Shown one piece after another: positions 11,105 through 23,378 of a stretch of DNA of 64,000 nt. Position numbers and translations under genes: made by a program. A model generated the notes under the pieces. That model saw only the letters and a program-made list of their open reading frames with translations. It was not told where the DNA came from and did not search any database. Positions within the stretch are counted from its first letter, which is position 1, and the number at the start of each line of letters is the position of its first letter. The DNA is from Diospyros lotus (Eukaryota > Streptophyta > Magnoliopsida > Ericales > Ebenaceae), in NCBI RefSeq assembly GCF_014633365.1, contig NC_068347.1, positions 14,964,433 through 15,028,432 of the forward strand, written 5' to 3'.

Positions 11105-11884
11105 ACTCATCTTTGGAGACTCTCTCACGGATCTCTTATGCTAACGAGAGCTCCAGGAGGCAGGTGTCACATTCCTAGGGTTGTGATTGGAATTAGGGAG
11201 AGAAACTGAATGATAGAATTAAAGGAGGGAGAGAGAAATCAAAAGAGAGAGAGAGAGAGAGAGATTAGAGAGGAAACGAGAGGGAGAGAGAATTAGGGAG
11301 ATAAGAATCTACTCCTTCATCAACATGCCTTTCTCTACATTTTAGGGCATATTTATAAGCTATTCAATAGTAAATGAAATCTGGAAAATAGCACCCATGT
11401 GCTCCTAACAACTCACAAAATACCTCCTACTAACTACTACAACCTTATTACAATAATGCCCTTCTAACCACCCATGAGCTGTGACATTCCCCTCCTCTTG
11501 AAAGGTTTCTTGTCCCCAAGAAACTTATTACAACCAAGCCATTGTTTCTTCATCCAATGCCCGTCTTCACCCGTTGGTTTTTTCTTCGCTTTTCCTTCTT
11601 TTAATCTTGTTTTTCCCTTCTCTTTTGCTTTCTTTTTTCTTTCTCCTCAACAGCAACAATAGTATGTCTTGCTGCCACACCAATGGAAACATGAGTAAGC
11701 AAAACAACAAGGGTCTCGGTCCCTTCAACAAAGAATCCCTTCCTTTTCTTCCTTTCATCTTGTTTCACTTTATCCTTCTGCATCCTCCTTTGCTCTAATC
11801 AGAAACATACTGTTGGAAGGTTTTAGTGTAATCAATTTCATGCAAGCATCCTCCCTTAACCTCTAACCATTCTTGAACTGTCCT

Positions 11885-12688
11885 TCATTGGTTATCTACT
11901 TCGATTAAGGCACAAGTTTCCTCCCAATTGACTAATTTCTCAGTTGGAGTTACCTGATCCATAGTAGGTAATTTAGCAACTCCTTCCATTCCTATTCCTT
12001 CAAGAGAAATAGATTTAAGATCTCCACAATCTAAGGTTGTTGTGGTCGTTTCCACTCCAGGATCTTTGGCTCTCGGATTGCTAGCAAACATCTCAGCTTC
12101 ATCCTCAACAGTTACCTCCTCCAACGATGTCATATTGAGGGTTTTAGCATCTGAATTCTCAATACCAGTGGGGGTGCTTGTGATGTTGCCAACTGTTGGA
12201 CTACCATCCCCCAATTCTTCAATCCCTTCTTCCGCTTCTTTTTCTTCCTCATCAGCTTCTTGCATCTCCAGCTTAACAGCCTTAGAAGCTCCATTGATAA
12301 TATAGGTTTTGGTCCTTTCTCCAAACCGGTTACACAAGCCAATTACAAACTGCGACCAGCTCAATTCCACCCTTCCCCAACTCCAATTCTATAACCACAC
12401 GTATGGAATTCCACTCAGATTAGCTGCAGCCATTTTTACCTTCTCCTTTTCAGCTACTCAGTGTTGGTAGAACACCCGTTCACATTGCCGGATCCACCAT
12501 TTTGGCCTATCCTTGTCAAACACCGAAATAGCCAATGGAGCAATAATGAGCAAATCAACACTTGGAATTGAGGTCGATAAAGTCCGATTAACAGTCTGAA
12601 ATTTAAGTGAACACAGGATCAACAAATGGTCCAGCTGCCTACGAAGGTCCTTAATTTCCTTTGTTGCAACAATTAGTCCTTCGGCCAT
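11885..12688 (-). pseudogene. Gag-like protein with acidic tail in the 3.5-kb element
   Basis: The first part (12,688-12,310) has gag features seen in the neighbours: ISVFDKDRPKWWIRQCERVF, then after a stop an interrupted AAANLSG...NWSWGR, and FVIGLCNRFGERTKTY. Where related elements continue with FNKLKQ, this one changes to an unusual acidic stretch of about 125 residues (EADEEEKEAEEGIEELGDG and on) that I do not recognise. It ends at 11,885. Two stops break the gag part. Whether the acidic tail is a real protein domain or out-of-frame leader is unclear. Confidence 0.6.
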
Positions 12689-12689
12689 C

Positions 12690-14352
12690 TCTTCAATTCA
12701 ATTTCTTGAAATTGCACCCTATAATAGCCTCTTGATCAGCCTCTAAGGATCTCTTAGGAAACTCCTCCTTGTATTAAAATTCAGCAATCCTTAATCCCCG
12801 AAATCTAATTCAGCCCTGTAATGGTTGCTTTCAGTTCAGGAACCTCAATTCTTGCTGTTGAACATGCTCTAAATCAAATTCTCCAAAATCCGATAGTGAT
12901 TGCAATGGCTCTAATTGCGCAATTTCAGTTCTCACCACTTCCCAATTTGAGTTGAGTATCACAACTGAAATCAAATCAATTGAGAATCGCTACTTGCAAA
13001 ATTCTCCTCTAGACTGTTTCCAATTGCACCTGTCGTCGCAACTCAGTCACATACAGTGGCGACACTTCTCGCCCCACTCAACATCCACTTAAGCCTGTAT
13101 CGCCTAAACCACCACACCTCCGCTGCGTCTCAATTTCGAGTATATAACTGATAAAAGGAACTCACCTCTTGGGTTAGCTGCTTTAGACGTGCCTCGATTC
13201 TGGATCTCAGCTATTGTATTGCAATTAAGGTGAATCGCCATCTTGAATTGCAACTACAGTAGCCGAATTCTGTTGCTCTTGTCGCTGCTAGCAATCTGAT
13301 CCAAAATTCCTTCAAGCTTAGATCGGAAACACTGCTAGTAATCGCCCATCGCAGACTTGGTCACATGCACGCCTTCCTTGACCGATCAATACCTCCTAGA
13401 TTTTCAAGCCGAGAGGCAATTCTACGTCGAAATCATTGGAACTGAATTGACCCGAGTTCAATTCGTTCCAAGTTCTATAGCAATTGCCAATTGCTGGAGT
13501 TGCTTGCAACTGCCCGTGATTGCTACAGATGCACAATTGTCCCCGCCTTGCTTGTTCACTTTCGTCTCCAATCAATGGCTCTGAATTCACCTTCCAAATT
13601 CAGGTCGTTCGCTCCAATCCGTTTCTCAATCTGAATTCCGCTTCACCTCCTACTTCACCTCATTGAATCCACTCAGATTTGGATCTGCTTCAATTCGTTC
13701 TTCTTGCCCAATCACCGACAATCTTCACAACTCGCCAAGAATTGTCAGTGTTGTTCCTTCTTGCCTCAATCACCTCTGCTTCAATTATCCACTGAATTTT
13801 ACTCGCCTGAAGTACCAACAATCACCAGGCCCGTTGGAATTAAGGAGGTTTAATTTGCCTGCAAGTTCCGATCAACCGGAGCTACTCTAGGCGTCTCCGA
13901 AACCACTGTCGAACACAATCTCTGCTGTCACTGGTCGAAATCGGCTCTGCTCGCAATTGCTATAAATTCAACAATCGCTTCCACTGACTCCTCCTTCTCA
14001 CCCAATCACCGACCACGGTTCGCGACCACTAGCTTGGTTTCGTAATTTACTGGAATTGCTTCACCTAATCGCCAACATCAGTCACCGTTGGAGATCAATA
14101 ACCAAGTCGAATCCTCGCTCCGTCAACTCTCTATTATTTCTGGAATCGCCTGTTAAAAGTTCAATTAATTCCATTTTCTACCGCCTAAGGTTCGGAAATC
14201 AACGAGCAAAGGAATTGGAGGGATCTGCTTCTCACAATGGACTCCACCTACAAGTTCAAGCCAAGATCCGCTTACACCTTCTCAATTTCGAACCAAGCTG
14301 ATACGAATTTATCAAAAATCACAGTCGAGGAAGAACCAGCTCTGATACCATT
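12690..14352 (-). other. Long non-coding leader of the 3.5-kb gypsy
   Basis: About 1.66 kb lies between the primer-binding site and the gag-like frame on the minus strand. Several short ORFs occur on both strands, none with recognisable similarity, and stops are frequent in all frames. Repeated motifs around CAATTGC and GAATTG give it a low-complexity look. Confidence 0.5.
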
Positions 14353-14678
14353 TGTCACATTCCTAAGGTTACTTAGGATTGTGATTGGAATTAGGGAGAG
14401 AAACTGAATGATAGAATTAAAGGAGGGAGAGAGAAATCAAGAGAGCGAGAGAGAGATTAGAGAGGAAACGAGAGGGAGAGAGAATTAGGGAGATAAGAAT
14501 CTACTCCCTCATCAACATGCCTTTCTCTGCATTTTAGGGCCTATTTATAAGCTATTTAATAGTAAATGAAATCTGGAAAATAGCACTCATGTGCTCCTAA
14601 CAGCTCACAAAATACCTCCTACTAACTACTACAACCTTATTACAATAATGCCCTTCTAACTACCCATGAGTTGTGACA

Positions 14679-15775
14679 GCAGGCTGTTACATTTCCATGC
14701 TCAGTGCCACTGTTTACGTGCAACATGAATTGATTCACAACTTCGATTGCTCGGTGCCACGGTTTCCATGTAACACGAATCATTGCAACCCCTTGTCGCA
14801 ATCGATTCACAAATAGAAACTCTAATTGCTCGATGCCGCCATCGATTCAACTTAAAAAGGTATGATTTATTTTGTTTTTCTTCTTTTATCTATTTCTTGG
14901 TCTTATTTCTAGTGATTCTCGTATTGCTTTGTTTTTACTTGAAAAGGTCTTATTCCTATCTATAAGCTAATGATTTTGCTTTCATTGTGATACTTTGATT
15001 GTGTTGTTATAATCTTTCAAAGTGATGGGAACCTTTTCTTGCTAGGGTTATTGTTTTGTGTCACTAATTTTGAGGTTGCCCCTATTTGATCAAATAAACT
15101 CATTCAAAATTATTACAAACTGAATTATTGTTGGTTTCCTTAATTTGAAAGTGAAATTTGCCTGGTGGCAATTAAAGGGTTGTGCCCACTCTCATTTCAA
15201 CCCAGTAGATGCTTAGCGTTTAGTAGAGTTAACTCTATTATCCATCCCAATCCGCCAACTACAATGCTTTTAATGACTCTATCATCTCTTTATCTTCGTC
15301 ATTCCTCTTAATTGTTCTGATTCAAGTTCCTAGGGTTTCGTCTGGGAATGAATTGAAGAGTGAACTTAGTTGATATGTGTTAATTAAATGACATTGGACT
15401 TGGTTGATGTCTAAGAGACCATAGAGAAACAAAAAGATGAAGTGGAGAAATTTTTATAAATTATAGTATGTTTGATTATTCTCTTTTTTAAATTTATTGT
15501 TTGTTTTTAATTAGTAAGTCATGGTTCACGAATGATAGAATTTATGTTTATGTTTGCTTAAACGCATCATGGAATTTATTTTTATTTTGAAATTGAATAA
15601 CTATTTTTTATAATTTTATATATTAAAAATTACATTTACAAAGAGGCCCCTATATTTTTTTTATTTACACATTTCCCCCACGTTTTAGTTTCCTACTTTT
15701 TTGAAAAATGTCGTTTCCCCATTTCTATTTCATATCATATCCATTTCTCATTTTTGTTTCCATGCAACTTAAGTT
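14679..15775. other. Unassigned 1.1 kb, no gene recognised
   Basis: The stretch starts with a diverged tandem (GCTCAGTGCCACTGTTTACG at about 14,699 and GCTCGGTGCCACGGTTTCCA at about 14,751), then becomes AT-rich. No protein similarity is visible. Just left of the 3.5-kb gypsy (11,105-11,159) the flank may be the other half of the same sequence. The right edge near 15,775 is where copia integrase similarity begins on the minus strand. Confidence 0.4.
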
Positions 15776-15779
15776 TCAA

Positions 15780-16605
15780 CACATAAGGACTCATGAATAA
15801 TGCCCTCCCTTGTGAAAAAAAAAAAAAACTCTAATTGAAATAATCTCTACCATTATCTTATCGAAACTTTTTTATCTTTTCCTCGAACTGAATGAAAATC
15901 ATTTTTTGAAATTTGGGAAGCAGTGAGCTGACTTCAAATTTGCCTTTCATTAAAAACAACCAAGTAATACATTTGCATTCATTGATAAAAGTTACAAATC
16001 ATCTTGCCCATGAATATCAAGAATTTAGAAGACCCCCAAATATCAAAATGTATCAAAGAAAAAGGTTTGTTGCATTTTATTAAATTTATTGGAAATGAAG
16101 TACGACAAGCTTTTGCAAATTAACAAACGTCACACTGAAAATCTAAAGCAGCTATATCCTTAAACAGAGAAGGAAACATGTGCTTTAAAAGAGGAAAAAG
16201 TGGATGACCTAGTCAAAGATAGTGTGCCCATATTGTATTCTTATTTGGTGTAGTTAAAAAGGCTTGAGAGATGGTGGATTGAGTTCCCTTTGTTTGACCA
16301 CCTCCAAGGTCCTCAAGATAGTACAACCCATCATATTATTTAGCAAATCCAATCGTCCTCCCCAAGGTTCAATCCTGAACGACACAATGAGAATCAAAGA
16401 AGATTATTTTGCAATGGAGCTATTTAGCAATTTTGTGAACAGAAATAAGATTGGTTGAAAGTTTCAGGATATGAAGGACATCTTGAAGGGATATTGATGG
16501 GGTAAGACGAAGGCTTCCTTACCCAGCAATGTCAGTAAGAGACCTGTCAGCTATAGTGTTTTTTTGGTTTCCTTAAGTGGGTTTATAAGACTCAAAGAAA
16601 GTGAC
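15780..16605 (-). pseudogene. Copia GAG-pre-integrase and integrase start remnant
   Basis: Continuing the protease frame across the hAT element, the minus strand reads NVTFFESYKPT, then DVLHILKLSTNLISVHKIAK, HPLFLLKHMFPSLFK and a C-x2-C remnant. These match the GAG-pre-integrase domain. Integrase core traces follow (TFINECKCITWLFLMK, KFRxDNGRDYFN). The DNGR motif holds a catalytic Asp. At least eight stops are present. Similarity ends near 15,780. Confidence 0.75.
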
Positions 16606-16613
16606 ATTGTGGA

Positions 16614-17332
16614 CAGTGTTATTAAAGGCGCGCCTAGGCGCACCCTGGGCGCCTGAAAGCCTTCCAAGCCAGCGCAAACCAAAAGGCGCACCTCAACCCA
16701 AGGCGCCTTAAGCAAAGGCGCGCGCCTTGGGCTTTTTAGCTGTTTTTCAAATTTTTTATTTCACTATTTGTTACTTTATTTAATTTTTTACTGTTTAGGG
16801 TTTAAATTTATTGCTTCAACTACAAATTTGGCAATAAGTAAAAAGGCTACTTCTTCAAATGCTCCAATTGAATTTGAACTAGATAAAGATGGATAGGGAG
16901 AATTGAACAAATTCAAGGCATGCAATAACAAAACGCAACATTAAGTCACCAAAACAAAGAAAGATGCAAATTCAAGTCTAATATATTACCTACCAAAAAA
17001 ATGTATGAAACTATCACCACACTTCTAAACCATAGAAATCATCCAACAAGAGGAGTAGATGATGTAGAAGAAGATATTAGAGATGATGCTTCTAATGATG
17101 AAAATATAGAAATGTTTGGTCTTTAGAGTGATTTTTTTTATAACATGCTTGTAAAAATATTATTAGAAGTTAGGACCTATTTTATACCTTTTTCTTCAAT
17201 TATATTTTTATTTTTTATTTTTTATTTTTTAATTAACTTGCGCCTAGTTCCACCAGACTCGCGCCTCGCCTTGCGCCTCAAGCTCCAAGACCCTTGTGCG
17301 TCTTAGTGCGTCTTGCGCCTTTAATAACACTG
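16614..17332 (+). mobile_element. Non-autonomous hAT transposon (719 bp)
   Basis: Perfect 18-bp terminal inverted repeats, CAGTGTTATTAAAGGCGC at 16,614 and its complement ending at 17,332, are flanked by the 8-bp direct repeat ATTGTGGA (16,606-16,613 and 17,333-17,340). An 8-bp TSD is the hAT hallmark. Both ends are rich in GGCGC/GCGCC motifs. The AT-rich middle holds only a decayed coding trace (DDVEEDIRDDASNDENIEMF-like, about 17,050-17,125). It splits the copia protease from the region after it. Confidence 0.92.
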
Positions 17333-18270
17333 ATTGTGGATCATATGATTAGTTGCCCGTGAATCTACAACCCATCTATCCAATTGCTTAGTATTTAATG
17401 CTTTAAAAGAGTCAATCATGAGACACATACCAGTTTTGGCAAGAGAGTCAAGGAGACATCTTAATCTTCCTATGTCTTCTTTGTTGAATTCTATGAACTC
17501 TTCCTTGTCTAGTTTTGAGGATTTAGTTAGTGGCTTTTCTTTATTGGCCACATTAGCTTGACTATATGCTTGACCTTTGAAACCTTCAGTCCATGCCAAA
17601 ACATGCGCCTTGCCATGCAACCTAAAACAGTCCTCACGAGTATAAAGTGGCTTGTGGCAAAAGGTACAGCATAATCCATCCTTACTAGATGGCTTCTCTG
17701 ATTCAGTAGGTCGTGGATGATCATTCCCCTTATTCCCTGCCTCTCCAAGTCTTTGAGAAACCATTGTTGAACCCTCTTGTGTACGAGGGTCCAACATAAC
17801 ACATCGTCAGCTTTCTTCAGCACAGACAATTGAAAAACTCTCACGGAGAGTTAGTATGGGATCCTTACCAAGAATCTAAACTCTAATGTGGTCATATTCT
17901 GCATTCAATCCTGCAAGGAATTCAAATACTAGATCATTCTCGAGGAGTTCTTGAATGACACTAATGTCATGGCTGCACTCCAATTATAGGTTAAAGTTAT
18001 GATCAATTTCCAGCCATAGTCATGTCATCCAATTGTAATAATCGGTAACAGAAATGTTCCCTTGCTTGGTAGAGCCAACTTGAATCTTCAACTCATAAAT
18101 CAAAGCGGCATCTTTCTTCTTGGAGTAGGTTTGTTGTAGATTCTCCCATATGGCCCTAGCAATGATAAGGAACATTAGATTCGTACTAATCTCTGGTTTC
18201 ATGAAATTCCATAACCATGACATGATCATTGAATCTTCCTCATCCTATGCTTTGAATCATGGATCCTCCT
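17333..18270 (-). pseudogene. Copia gag, zinc knuckle and protease remnant
   Basis: Minus-strand translation gives the copia gag (UBN2 type) segment SWLWNFMKPEISTN...AIWENLQQTYSKKKDAALIYEL at 18,229-18,040. A CCHC-like knuckle CTFCHKPLYTREDCFRLHG lies near 17,640, and the protease start WVVDSRATNHMIHN lies at about 17,370-17,340. The protease motif should be D-S/T-G; here Gly is replaced by Arg. Frames change at least twice between 17,840 and 17,320, so the protein is broken. Confidence 0.85.
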
Positions 18271-18695
18271 TGTCACGGTGTGACAATAAGAATTACCTTG
18301 AATCAGTGTGATTTAAAGGCAAACAGAGAGAGAGAGAGAGAGAGTGAGGAAGGAGAAGTAGAGATGCAAGAAAGGGAGGAGAATACGAGAACAGAGAGTT
18401 GTAGAGGGAGATTAATGGAGAAAAAGTTCTAATCATTCAATATGCTCTCCCAAAAGGTTGGAAGAGTTAATATACTCACTCGGGTGGGGTTAGAATCACG
18501 CCCACTCAAGCGGTTACAACCGATAGCCTTGTCCTTTTCCTAAGGCCTTACACGTGGCCTGACATCCTAACCGATTGCTAGCTGGAATGGAAATACAATA
18601 ACGGAAATAAAGCAACTACAATGTAGCAGAAAATAACCATGCTGATAGTAAATATATAGGAAGCAAAAAATTTAAAAGATGGCATGTCCGTGACA
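18271..18695 (-). repeat. 3' LTR of the 5.5-kb gypsy
   Basis: A 425-bp LTR bounded by TGTCACGG...CCGTGACA. It carries an AG-rich run near 18,322-18,346 that is longer than in the other LTR, and lacks the roughly 25-bp partial duplication seen at about 23,620-23,650 in the 5' LTR. Confidence 0.95.
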
Positions 18696-18719
18696 ACTTT
18701 CCCCCCTTGGAACATTTCT

Positions 18720-19960
18720 TGTCCTCAAGAAACGCTAAGAAGGCTTGCAGCTTTTGGGAAACGTTGCAGTAAGCTCGAAAGATACTCCCAAGTGTTGCTG
18801 TGGGTGCCCTCTTGCCCCCATTTCACCAAAACTTGAATGAGGGGAACCCCTTGGTTGTAAATCACCCTCCTGTCCATGATAGCTTCTGGTTCTTTCTATT
18901 CATCATTCTCCTTCTCCTTGGGCAGTGTGGGCAAAGCTGAGTAGACTTGCTCGGTCCCTATGGATCTCTCAAGGAGAGATACATGAAAAATCGGATGTAT
19001 GTTAGTCCCTTCCAGTAGCTGAAGCTTATAGGCCACTTCGCCTATTTTGTCCGTTATGGTAAACGGGCCAAAGTACTTAGGGCTTAATTTAGTGATGGGC
19101 CTCTAGCTGATGGACTTCAAATGCTGGTATCTGAGCCACAAGTATACTTGCTCACCCACCTCACACTCTCGGACGCTTCTCTTTCTATCCACGAATTGTT
19201 TCATCATGTCCCTAGCAGAGGCCAACTCCTGTTTTAATTGTTGCACCACCTCCCTCATCTATTGAAGGTATTCATCCACTGATAGTTCTGTAAACGGCCC
19301 TCCTATAACTGGCAACAGCGGGGGTTTAAACCCATACAGTGCTTCAAAGGGAGACATCTTTAAGGCTGTGTGGTATGTGGAATTATACCACCATTGGGCT
19401 AAGGGCAGCCACCTATGCCAGTGCTTGGGCTGCATTATACACATACATCTCAAGTAGGTTTCTAGTACCTGATTAACTTGTTCCGTCTACCCATCCATTT
19501 GTGGATGGTAGGCTGTTGACATATTGAGCCAAATTCCCATTGATCCCATAAGCTCTTGCCAAAAACGACTTGTCAACACTCTGTCACAATCTAAAATAAT
19601 GGTTCCCAGCACTCCATACTGGGACACAATCCTGCCAATGAACAACCAGACCACCTCTTTAGCCGTGTAAGGGTGAGCTAACCCAATAAACTGAGCAAAT
19701 TTGGTAAACCTAACCACCACCACCATAACACTGTCTTTTCCTTCTAACTTAAGCATTCCTTCGACAAAGTCTATGGCTACGCTAGTCCATGCTCTGTCCG
19801 GTATAAGCAGGGGTTAAAAGAGACCCGGGTAGGACACATTTTCCAACTTGCACCTCTTGCATATATCGCATGCTAGCACAAACTTCTTGACATCCCTTCT
19901 CAAGTTAGGCCAATAGAATATCTATTAACCCTCAGGTAGGTATTTTGAATACCAAAGTGT
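18720..19960 (-). pseudogene. Integrase and chromodomain of the 5.5-kb gypsy
   Basis: The zinc-binding HHCC region is decayed (about 19,930-19,840). The core shows DSVMVVVVRFTKFAQFIGL near 19,740 and TIILDCDRVLTSRFWQEL near 19,600. STAYHPQMDG then meets a stop near 19,490, followed by LPLAQWWYNSTYHTALKMSP at about 19,420. A C-terminal segment at 18,890-18,740 (MDRRVIYNQGVPLIQVLVKW, then TWEYLSSL and FP) matches a chromodomain of the type chromoviruses use to target chromatin. Several stops interrupt it. Confidence 0.85.
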
Positions 19961-20154
19961 CCACCCACTGGTGACTCATGTAGAGTTTGCAATATTTTCT
20001 GTTTGAGGTTTCATCCATCCCCAATTACAATCCTCCATTTGTATCTCAACATCCCTTCTGTTAAGGTGTAGCCGTCAGCCCTTCTTGGGATTACCACAAC
20101 TTCTTCTAACGTCTTTTTCACCTGCTCGTCATCAGCATAACTATCAATAACCTC

Positions 20155-22295
20155 TTAACACCATTCCGGCACTACAGCAGTAATGGCTGAAGTGCTGCCC
20201 TCTTCTTGGCACCTTGATAGGGCATCGGCTACCACATTTTCCTTGCCCCTCCTATATTGTATCGAATAATCGAGCCCCATCAACTTGGCCATCCCTTTTT
20301 TTTGCAGTTGAGTGTGTAATTTTTGTTGTAGTAGAAACTTGAGACTCTCATGATCTGTTTTAATAATGAATCTGTTGCCCTCTAGGTAGTGCCTCCATTT
20401 TTCTACCTTCATCAACACTGCTAAGAACTCATTTTCGTAGATACTTAACCCCAAATGCCTTGCACTTAGGGTTTGGCTCAGAAATGCCAGCGGTCTGCCC
20501 TTCTGTAGGAGGACTACCCGAATGCCTACCCCACACGCATCAATTTCCAATGTGAAGGGTTCATTGAAATCGGGTAATCCTAGAGTGGGGATTGTTCCCA
20601 TTGCTTCCTTAAGCTTTTGGAAAGCCTCCTCTCCCCACTTGAAATTACCCTTCTTCAAGAGTTCTGTTAGTGGCCAACTTAACACCCCATAACCTTTTAC
20701 AAACCTCCTGTAGTAGCCGATTAAACCGAGGAATCCTCTTAATGCCTTCAGTGTTGTAGGTTTGGGCCAATTGAGCATAGCTTCGATCTTCCTCGGGTCT
20801 GTTCTCACCCCATCTCCAGAGATTAAATGAGCCAAATATTCCACTTGGCTTTGGCCAAAGGAACACTTAGACCTCTTGGTGAATAGCTTTGGCCAAAGGA
20901 ACACTTAGTTCTCAGGTGCTTTAAATGTTGGTCAAGGGAGGGACTATACATAAGAATATCATCAAAGAATACTAGTATAAACTTCCTCAGATATGGCTCG
21001 AAAATTTGGTTCATAAGAGACTGAAAAGTGGCTGGGGCGTTAGTGAGCCCAAAGAGCATCACCAAGAACTCGAAGTGTCCATGATGAGTCCTAAAAGCAG
21101 TTTTATGGGTATCTTTAGGCTTCATCTTGATATGATGGTAACCGGATCGAAGATCCATCTTGAAAAAATGGTTGCATTGTGTAATTCATCCAAGAGATCT
21201 TCTACTAGGGGTATAGGGAACTTGTCTTTTATGGTTATGTCATTTAATTGGCGATAGTCCACACAAAAACGCCAGGACCCATTTTTCTTTTTTACTAAGA
21301 GCACTGGTGAGGCGAATGGGCTATGCTGGGCCTTATCAAGGACTGGTTTAGCATTTCCTTCACCATTTTTTCGATTTTTGATTTTTGGGTTGGCGAATAT
21401 CTATAGGCCCTGATGTTTATGGGTTCAAAATTAGACTTAAGATTGATGGAATGATCCAGGTTGCGGGAAGGTGGTAAGGTGTTAGGCTCAGCAAAGAGGT
21501 CCCCAAATTCAATCAGTAGTTCATCAATAAGGTGCTGAGAGTGTACCTAGTCGATCTTTCCGTGAAGGTTGCTAGTAACTAAGCTTAGTTCACCCATTGC
21601 TAGCCTCTCCCATCCTTCTTCTACAACTACAATTGAAAATAATTGAGCCAGCTTGCTCCAATTATTCCTAAAGGATTTATGCAACCTCTTCCCGGTTATC
21701 AGCTTGCATGTTCCAATCTCCCTCCTCCTTTTAATATCATCCTCTTTCCTCCTTTATCAAAGGAGACTTCCATCCGATTGAAGTCGAAACTTATGGGACT
21801 CACCCCTTTCATCCAGTCAACCCCGAGCACCATGTCACAACCTCCTAATTGCAATCTTCTCCTTGCATCTCCCACTTAAACCCATAACAAGCCGAATTGC
21901 TCAGCATCTTGCCCCCGTCACACTCAGGATTGGGTATTAGAGAGTGTGCACTTCAGCTTTCTGGCGGTTTCCCCATCCAGGAAACTATGGGCGCTTCTAC
22001 TATCTATTAAGATCAGCAAGCCCTTATCCTTCACTCTCCCTTCCATCTTGATTATCTTATTGTCGGTCACCCCTTTCAGTGCATGGAACGATATCTCTCC
22101 ATTGTTCTCATTCCCAAACTCCTCATCTTCTTCAATTCCATCTCCTTCCTCTTCTTCCACTACTTTTGAGTTGCCCTCTAAAAGAAGAAGTTGGCACCTA
22201 CATTGATGCCCTGGAAAATACTTATCTCTGCACCTGAAGCACAGGCCGAGCTGTCTCCTCTGGTCATTGTTCCTACCACTTGGCTGGGGCATCAC
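20155..22295 (-). pseudogene. Protease, RT and RNase H of the 5.5-kb gypsy
   Basis: After the zinc knuckle (about 22,225) comes a protease-like segment with LILIDSRSAHSFLD near 22,000, where the usual D-S-G has Arg for Gly. RT blocks follow: [20 protein letters not shown] (about 21,300), [12 protein letters not shown] (about 21,155) and [11 protein letters not shown] with the catalytic FxDD (about 20,975). RNase H shows FTLEIDACGVG and FIIKTDHESLKFLL, ending near YRRGKENVVADALSR (about 20,220). A 24-bp duplication (CTTTGGCCAAAGGAACACTT at about 20,850 and 20,888) shifts the frame inside RT. Confidence 0.9.
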
Positions 22296-22712
22296 CTAGG
22301 GCCTAATTCCGGTATTGCCTCCTGTCCACTTGCAGCCTACTCCTCTCCCACCTTGGTGGGAGGGCCCTACTGTCATAGCTTTAGCTTGTTGCCTTTGTTT
22401 TTTCATCAATGCCTCCACTACCATCTCTTGTAACCTGGCACTCTCCACTGCTTGTTCCACCGTTCGAGGTCAGATCATCTTAACCATTGGCCTTAAATCG
22501 TCGCTGAGGCCACTCAAAAAGCTGGACACAAAGTATGCTTCAGACAGGTATGGGTCTTGGCTACTCATGAGAGATCTTAGCTCGTCAAATCTTTTCAAGT
22601 AGGTTTTTAGCTCACCCACTTGCCTAAGTTTGTTAAATTCTTCAATAATGTCGATCATACTTTTTTTCCCAAACCTTTCACACAGCTTCTCGGTAAACTC
22701 TCCCCACGTAGG

Positions 22713-23378
22713 CTAACCCCTCACACTGATCCAACCTTGGTACCACGCATCCACGACGTCATCAAAGTAGGCAATTGCTAAGGCAACTCTCTGACCCTCT
22801 GGTATGTCATACCATTCAAACATTCTTTCGCACTTCTGCACCCACCAACGGGGGTTGTCTCCTTCAAAAACAGGTATCTCCATCCAGGGCATGGGGAAAC
22901 CCGTTTGTTGGCGATGTCCTTGCTCATCAGGTCCCCTATCCTGCATTATTCCTACCCCCTCGTCCTGACCACTTCCCACATCAGGAGTTACGAGCCTGAT
23001 ATGACCTCTATTGTGACGTAAGAGAGGTTTCGTTCTATCTCGAGGAGGAAAGTCGAGGGCCAAACTGACTGGATTTTGACATATGAACATCAACATGAAC
23101 TGTTGAAGCTGGTTACCCAGTTCTTCCCTCGTTTGCGCCATCTCTTCGCGCATTTGAGCCAGCGTCCCGTCCAGCTTCTGATCGACCACCATGATCGCCT
23201 CGTGGTTACGAGCATTTCCTAGCTCGAGCTGGTCTGCTCGCCTCTGGACCTCGATCATGAACGAGCTGACCTGTTGCAATTGAGTCTCCATGTTTTCATG
23301 CGGGTTCCTTCCACCATGAGCTAGCGATAATCCTGCCCTGGAATCGAGCTCTGATACCAATTTGTCACGGTGTGACAA
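22713..23378 (-). pseudogene. Gag of the 5.5-kb gypsy
   Basis: Starting near 23,291 (METQLQQVSSFMIEVQRRAD, a coiled coil), the protein passes through FPPRDRTKP and the capsid block MEIPVFEGDNPRWWVQKCER. AIAYFDDVVDAWYQGW follows, with a stop at about 22,713. The frame resumes at 22,658-22,470 (IEEFNKLRQVGELKTYLKRF), and a CCHC knuckle, CFRCRDKYFPGHQCRC, lies at about 22,240-22,195. One stop and one frameshift separate these pieces. Confidence 0.9.

Larger units (their letters stand above)
11165..14678 (-). mobile_element. Complete-ended 3.5-kb gypsy, pol absent
   Basis: LTRs at 14,353-14,678 (5') and 11,165-11,486 (3') both read TGTCAC...GTGACA and differ at about nine substitutions plus two small indels. 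The TSD GCAGG is perfect (11,160-11,164 and 14,679-14,683). On the minus strand the 5' LTR is followed by TGGTATCAGAGC (tRNA-Met primer site), and the 3' LTR is preceded by AAGAGGAGGGGAA, a polypurine tract. The interior is a leader of about 1.65 kb plus a damaged gag-like frame. No RT, RNase H or integrase is present, so it must have moved using another element's enzymes. Confidence 0.9.

Noticed and set aside
12042..12305. Plus-strand Ser-rich ORF
   Set aside because: Complement of the acidic tail of the minus-strand gag-like ORF.
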